64,000 nt of DNA from an uncultured Hungatella sp. (GTDB lineage: Bacteria; Bacillota; Clostridia; Lachnospirales; Lachnospiraceae), in assembly GCA_910579515.1 (NCBI GenBank), contig CAJTUV010000015.1, positions 9,453 to 73,452 on the forward strand. The letters run 5' to 3'. Below are positions 60,259 through 64,000 of this stretch, piece by piece (within the stretch, counting starts at the first letter, position 1; each line of letters opens with the position of its first letter). The position numbers and the translations under genes were made by a program. A model generated the notes under the pieces. It was given only the letters and a program-made list of their open reading frames with translations, was not told where the DNA came from and made no database searches.

Positions 60259-62184
60259 TTACATATAGAATCCCATCTTTTTCCTTCCTCCGCCTCCATT
60301 TTGAACCTCTTGTGCATATTCCATCTGTTGAATGGCACGCTCCACATCTTCCCGTAAAATTTTCTGTAATTCTATTTTTGTATAGTTCTTTTTGTTCTGA
60401 GACAGCACACGGCTTGCCGCACAAGAAACACTGGTCTCTAAAAGCCTTCTGGCTTCACGCCCATTTCCAAAGTTATCATCCTTGATTCTCTCTGCAAAAT
60501 GACAAAATACCCCTTCCCTTGCTTCCTCATCCAGAATATAATGTTGTCTCTCTGCAAGATGAAAGAAAATCTGTACCATCTCCTTTGGACTGTAGGAGTC
60601 AAAGTAAATCGTCGAAGTAATCCGGCTGCGAAGTCCTGGATTGGCATCCAGGAAGCTTTTCATTTTATTATTCCGTTCACTTACCTTTCTCCCACCATAT
60701 CCGGCAAAAATTACCAGCTTATCCATAGAATGCTCTTCCAGCTCTATAATTAGCTGCGCAATCGCTTCTTTGCTGAAGGAATCGCTTTCTGCCCCATCCT
60801 GCACTAAAGAATAGGCTTCATCAATGACGATAATATCATAAGACTCAAAAATCTGCTTGGTCTTTGGCGCAGAGTGTCCTACATACATCCCTTTCAATTC
60901 CGCGCCATTGACACATACGAAACGATTATCCGGCAACATCCCCTCTTCCATCATAATCTGTCCCATCAAATTTGCTACCGTTGTCTTCGCCGTTCCCGGA
61001 GCCCCCAGCATCAAGTGCACATTATGGTAGCTGCTATTCCCAATCCCCATCTCTATTCTTAACCGGTTGTACTTCATCACATCCACTACTTGAAGTACCT
61101 CTTTTTTCACTTCTTCCATACCAATCAAATCCTGTATCAGTTTCTCTCTGGCTGTCTGCTTTTTCATTGTCTTCAGGACTTCCAGTTTTTCCCCTGATAC
61201 CTTACAGTAGCGGTCCATAAATGCAAAATCCTTGTTGGTGATAGGATGCATCTGAGGAGAACTCCAATCCTTTATCGCATACTTTATAATATTCTCTGCA
61301 GTCTCACACTTGTTTCTTTCCCTCATAAAAGCAAGCAGATGCGCCATCCTTTGATAAGAAAAGCCTTTTGCTACAGAAACTTGTTCTGTAGCAAAAATCC
61401 CTCGAAACACTTCCTTAAAATAACTTACTCCTTTGTCCTTCCCCAAACTTACCCTCACCTGATCTGCTGAAAAGTTAAGGGCAAGGTAAAACCATTTTCC
61501 CTTGTTCCCTTCCCCTTCTGTCCCTATATAGTTTTCATCCTGCTCTATTATAAGAATATATACCTTGTCATTTTTCTCAAAATAATTCAATCCCTCAAGA
61601 AGCACCTCATCTCTTAATTCGCCGTTACTAAATCCCAAAAAATTGTTCCAATCATCTATGGTAATGCAGACTGGCCCCTCTGTGCAGGTCGTCCAATAGG
61701 GATTTTCACATATATTATTCCTTGCTCCCATCATACTCCAGCCACTTGTAGAATAAATATCTCCAAGATCATTCCTCAGCCATCTTTTCAGGCAGCTCTC
61801 CTCAATAATAGGAACCTGAAAATCATCCTCCAGCCACACTTCTTGCAAATCCACATCCTTTTTAGACTCACCCTCCGTCTCCTCCCATATATACGATTCT
61901 TTCTCACGATTATGCTTTCTGTTAAAACCAGCCTCCAGATAGGTAACTGCCATATACCCTTGTTCCTGATTATCTGTGTAGATTAAAATGTATTGGGGTT
62001 CATTTTCTTTTTGAATCAACGCTTCTAGCTCACTAAACTGTTTGGCTCCCAGCTTCACATCCCGTTTTAAAGATTTTAAATCTACATCCTCAGGAATATC
62101 CAGAAAGGTTACTTTTTCTCTACATTTATTTTTCAATACCTGAGTGCATACCCTTGGTCTAAGAAGCGACAAATTCTTTCTCAT
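60259..62184 (-). CDS. CbxX/SpoVK-type AAA+ ATPase with unassigned N-terminal region
   Basis: 641 residues. C-terminal AAA+ module (about 350-600): Walker A 'LGAPGTAKTTVA' (394-401), 'KGMYVGHS' pore-loop region, Walker B 'IIVIDEAYSL' (about 451-458), sensor 1 'IFAGYGG', arginine finger 'NPGLRSRI' (515-522) and sensor 2 'FGNGREARRL' (573-582). That set is specific to the CbxX/CfxQ/SpoVK/EccA branch. The N-terminal 340 residues are unassigned, with a Cys/Trp-rich centre ('GARNNICENPYWTTC'). Likely a remodelling or licensing ATPase of the operon. ATG 62184 follows AGGAGG by seven bases. Confidence 0.88.
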   Translation of the reverse strand: MRKNLSLLRPRVCTQVLKNKCREKVTFLDIPEDVDLKSLKRDVKLGAKQFSELEALIQKENEPQYILIYTDNQEQGYMAVTYLEAGFNRKHNREKESYIWEETEGESKKDVDLQEVWLEDDFQVPIIEESCLKRWLRNDLGDIYSTSGWSMMGARNNICENPYWTTCTEGPVCITIDDWNNFLGFSNGELRDEVLLEGLNYFEKNDKVYILIIEQDENYIGTEGEGNKGKWFYLALNFSADQVRVSLGKDKGVSYFKEVFRGIFATEQVSVAKGFSYQRMAHLLAFMRERNKCETAENIIKYAIKDWSSPQMHPITNKDFAFMDRYCKVSGEKLEVLKTMKKQTAREKLIQDLIGMEEVKKEVLQVVDVMKYNRLRIEMGIGNSSYHNVHLMLGAPGTAKTTVANLMGQIMMEEGMLPDNRFVCVNGAELKGMYVGHSAPKTKQIFESYDIIVIDEAYSLVQDGAESDSFSKEAIAQLIIELEEHSMDKLVIFAGYGGRKVSERNNKMKSFLDANPGLRSRITSTIYFDSYSPKEMVQIFFHLAERQHYILDEEAREGVFCHFAERIKDDNFGNGREARRLLETSVSCAASRVLSQNKKNYTKIELQKILREDVERAIQQMEYAQEVQNGGGGRKKMGFYM

Positions 62185-62270
62185 AAAAAACCCTCCTATC
62201 TGCAATGTGATGTGGTCTGTTTCTGACATCATACTACCAAAGGAAGGTGTGCAATATTGCTCCGTTATTT

Positions 62271-63428
62271 CTATTCAATTCCATAATATCTACTTCCCAA
62301 GCGTAATCTTTCCTGTACACGCTTTTTCAGTTTTTCTGGCGACACAATAATACAATCTGTACAGTACTGTGTTGCCCACAGCTCTACTCCGCCCAGGGTG
62401 GATTCTACTGTAACCTTCAGCCAAACTGTCTCTGATTTCTCTTCATAGTCCACAATACCTTTCAAATACTGTTCCTTCAGCGCCTGGGAAGCTACCGTAA
62501 CACGTGCCTCCTTTCCGAATACATCTACAATCACATTCATAATGTAATTTTTTCCTGTATCCCGGCACAAAAGTACAATCTTTTCCTTCTCGCCTCCAAA
62601 CATCACTGGATGCTCATGCCTATAAGAAACCGGATTCAACCGTTCAAGCTTGTAAGTCCTCACCTGTTGAACCTCTTCAATATCTGTAATTCGGTCTACC
62701 CGCATATTAATAACAGTATTGTATTTCTCATTGTAAGCCAGAAGGTAATAATATCCATTGCTCCACATCAGGTGAATTGGTTCAATCACCTTGGGATATC
62801 CAGGACGAGGAACAAGCTTTTTCTCTCTGTTGTAAGCGCAATAAGTAATTCGAGCGCAGTTCCCGTTTTGAATGATGCGATACAAATCCTCAATATTCAT
62901 CAAAAGCAAAGAATCCTCGTCCCTTTGAGCTCCTGCTAAATCGTAGTATTTACGTTTGGGAAAAGAGCAGGGACGAAGTCTTACAATCTTTTGAACAATC
63001 TCTGTAATATCTTCCCTACTGAAATAGCTGTAGGTCTCCACTGCATCTTTCATAGTTAGAAGTTCTGCAATCTTAAAACCACTTTCATAATAATAATATT
63101 TTTTCGGCGCCTGTCCTCCTCCCAAAGCATGATACGGTACAAATCTGTCCTCTTGTTTCATCACACAGTGCAGAGAATATCCAAAACGGGATTCTATCTC
63201 CTCCTGAAACAGCTCCACCGGAAAAAGTTTTTCAATCAATTCCTCCAGCGTCCTTTTTACTGTATCCACACTAATAATCTCTCCATCCGGCGACAAACTG
63301 CCAAACTCTTTATCTACCTTTTCCTTAATTTCAGAAACTCCCATAGGATGTTCCTCATCAGTGTAATTAGAAAGCACATATAAAATATATATTACATTTA
63401 ATCGAGAACTCTCTGGCTTTCTTCCCAT
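62271..63428 (-). CDS. WYL-domain transcriptional regulator
   Basis: 385 residues: N-terminal winged-helix region (about 10-95, 'LNVIYILYVLSNYTDEEHPM'), a WYL domain at about 185-260 ('ITYCAYNREKKLVPRPGY', 'PIHLMWSNGYYYLLAYNEKY') and a WCX-like C-terminal domain. WYL proteins often regulate phage-defence operons and can respond to nucleic-acid ligands. It is the first gene of the operon, 86 bases before the AAA ATPase gene. Confidence 0.9.
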   Translation of the reverse strand: MGRKPESSRLNVIYILYVLSNYTDEEHPMGVSEIKEKVDKEFGSLSPDGEIISVDTVKRTLEELIEKLFPVELFQEEIESRFGYSLHCVMKQEDRFVPYHALGGGQAPKKYYYYESGFKIAELLTMKDAVETYSYFSREDITEIVQKIVRLRPCSFPKRKYYDLAGAQRDEDSLLLMNIEDLYRIIQNGNCARITYCAYNREKKLVPRPGYPKVIEPIHLMWSNGYYYLLAYNEKYNTVINMRVDRITDIEEVQQVRTYKLERLNPVSYRHEHPVMFGGEKEKIVLLCRDTGKNYIMNVIVDVFGKEARVTVASQALKEQYLKGIVDYEEKSETVWLKVTVESTLGGVELWATQYCTDCIIVSPEKLKKRVQERLRLGSRYYGIE

Positions 63429-63521
63429 CGTGTCACCACTCCTTTTCCATTTTTCCTTTTACAAACAGTTTATCAGAAAAAGGTCAGCAATATTGTCTTA
63501 CTTTTCTTTTTAAACGCATAA

Positions 63522-63551
63522 AGACCTGTAAACATTAATGTCTACAGGTCT
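63522..63551 (-). terminator. Terminator of the rRNA/tRNA-Asn transcript
   Basis: AGACCTGTA...TACAGGTCT stem with an inner ACATTAATGT palindrome; the minus strand continues TTTATG. It isolates the WYL operon from rRNA transcription. Confidence 0.65.
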
Positions 63552-63568
63552 CATGTTAAATTGATTCG

Positions 63569-63641
63569 CTCCCCGAGTAGGACTTGAACCTACGACAGCG
63601 CGGTTAACAGCCGCGTGCTCTACCGACTGAGCTATCGAGGA
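63569..63641 (-). tRNA. tRNA-Asn (anticodon GTT)
   Basis: 73 bases. Acceptor TCCTCGA paired with TCGGGGA plus G73, anticodon stem GCGG/CCGC enclosing CTGTTAA, T-loop TTCAAGT. It follows the 23S gene by about 110 bases on the same strand. Confidence 0.96.
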
Positions 63642-63752
63642 TTATCTATCTCTCTTCCCTCTCGCACATACCTTCAAAACCACATATTGCTCTTCTTTCC
63701 TATATCTCTTTCTTTCTCTACATCCTTCTTCTCTTCCCGCTCCACCCTCGCC

Positions 63753-64000
63753 TGGTTAAGCCCTCGACCGATTAGTGACAGTCAGCTCCATACATTACTG
63801 TACTTCCACCTCTGCCCTATCTACCTCGTCGTCTTCAAGGGGTCTTACTACTTACGTATGGGATATCTCGTCTTAAGGGGGGCTTCACGCTTAGATGCCT
63901 TCAGCGTTTATCCCTTCCCAGCTTGGCTACTCTGCCATGGCTCTGATAGCCAACAGATACACCAGCGGCTGGTCCATCCCGGTCCTCTCGTACTAAGGAC
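63753..64000 (-). rRNA. 23S ribosomal RNA, 3' end only
   Basis: The minus strand contains the sarcin-ricin loop AGTACGAGAGGACC at the window edge and reads to the conserved 3' end (GGTCGAGGGCTTAACC). About 250 of about 2900 bases are visible. The 3' boundary is approximate. The spacer 63642-63752 to tRNA-Asn holds no 5S gene. Confidence 0.95.

Noticed and set aside
55328..63428. Prophage or integrative element carrying the WYL/TIR operon
   Set aside because: No integrase, transposase, phage structural gene or flanking direct repeat of a tRNA end was seen in the window. Only the location next to tRNA genes suggests mobility.

Overview
The window reads as the chromosome of an anaerobic Gram-positive gut-type Clostridia, most likely a Lachnospiraceae (Clostridium cluster XIVa) member. 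The reasons are strong AGGAGG ribosome sites, Rho-independent terminators, an anaerobic Ni-Fe CO dehydrogenase, class III fructose-bisphosphatase, two complete Opp-type peptide importers, a TAXI-TRAP importer, an agr-type peptide signalling locus, and a 23S-tRNA-Asn end without a 5S gene after it. Genus cannot be fixed from sequence reading alone. Almost all genes are on the minus strand.

Region by region. 1-1148: truncated cooS. 1243-5131: an agr-like quorum-sensing locus with a 39-residue cyclic-peptide precursor (agrD), agrB, an XRE repressor-like gene, a divergent unknown gene, and a GHKL sensor kinase and LytTR regulator overlapping by ATGA. A two-turn direct repeat sits just upstream of the agrBD promoter. 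5207-17923: housekeeping and cell-envelope genes (phosphoesterases, rdgB, papain-like protease, 23S rRNA methyltransferase-like enzyme, rhodanese, Asn-rich micro-protein, NlpC/P60, DUF1700, fbp, MBL hydrolase, M23 peptidase, BCCT transporter), plus a 204-bp palindromic element at 11411-11614. 17933-25006: a complete oppABCDF operon ending in glyA. 25263-25910: a sigma-like protein with a membrane anchor.

25914-38769: a long operon that looks like muropeptide (cell-wall peptide) uptake and breakdown: an L-Ala-D/L-Glu epimerase (ykfB type), two cytoplasmic beta-lactamase-fold hydrolases, a second oppABCDF, and an NlpC/P60 endopeptidase (ykfC type), with a YgjP-like metalloprotease and recJ at the tail and a GntR regulator at the head. 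38895-41636: kduI with its promoter and palindromic operator, an acyltransferase and an AIM24-type protein. 41728-43558: tRNA-Arg and glpK. 43588-54700: a catabolic cluster with a LysR regulator, two MmgE/PrpD proteins, an isopropylmalate-dehydratase-like pair, a MalY-type C-S lyase, a TAXI-TRAP importer and an M24 peptidase, probably for an unidentified polycarboxylate.

54781-64000: an rRNA/tRNA region (tRNA-Leu, Asp, CAT, Glu; tRNA-Asn; 3' end of 23S rRNA) interrupted by an 8-kb, five-gene operon at 55328-63428: WYL regulator, CbxX-type AAA ATPase, HD-RyR fusion, TIR protein and PD-(D/E)XK nuclease. This is the best candidate for an undescribed system: a nucleotide-signal or NAD-based anti-phage/conflict operon placed between rRNA/tRNA genes. 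The TIR and nuclease genes overlap by ATGA, and both proteins end in similar DUF4357-like tails.
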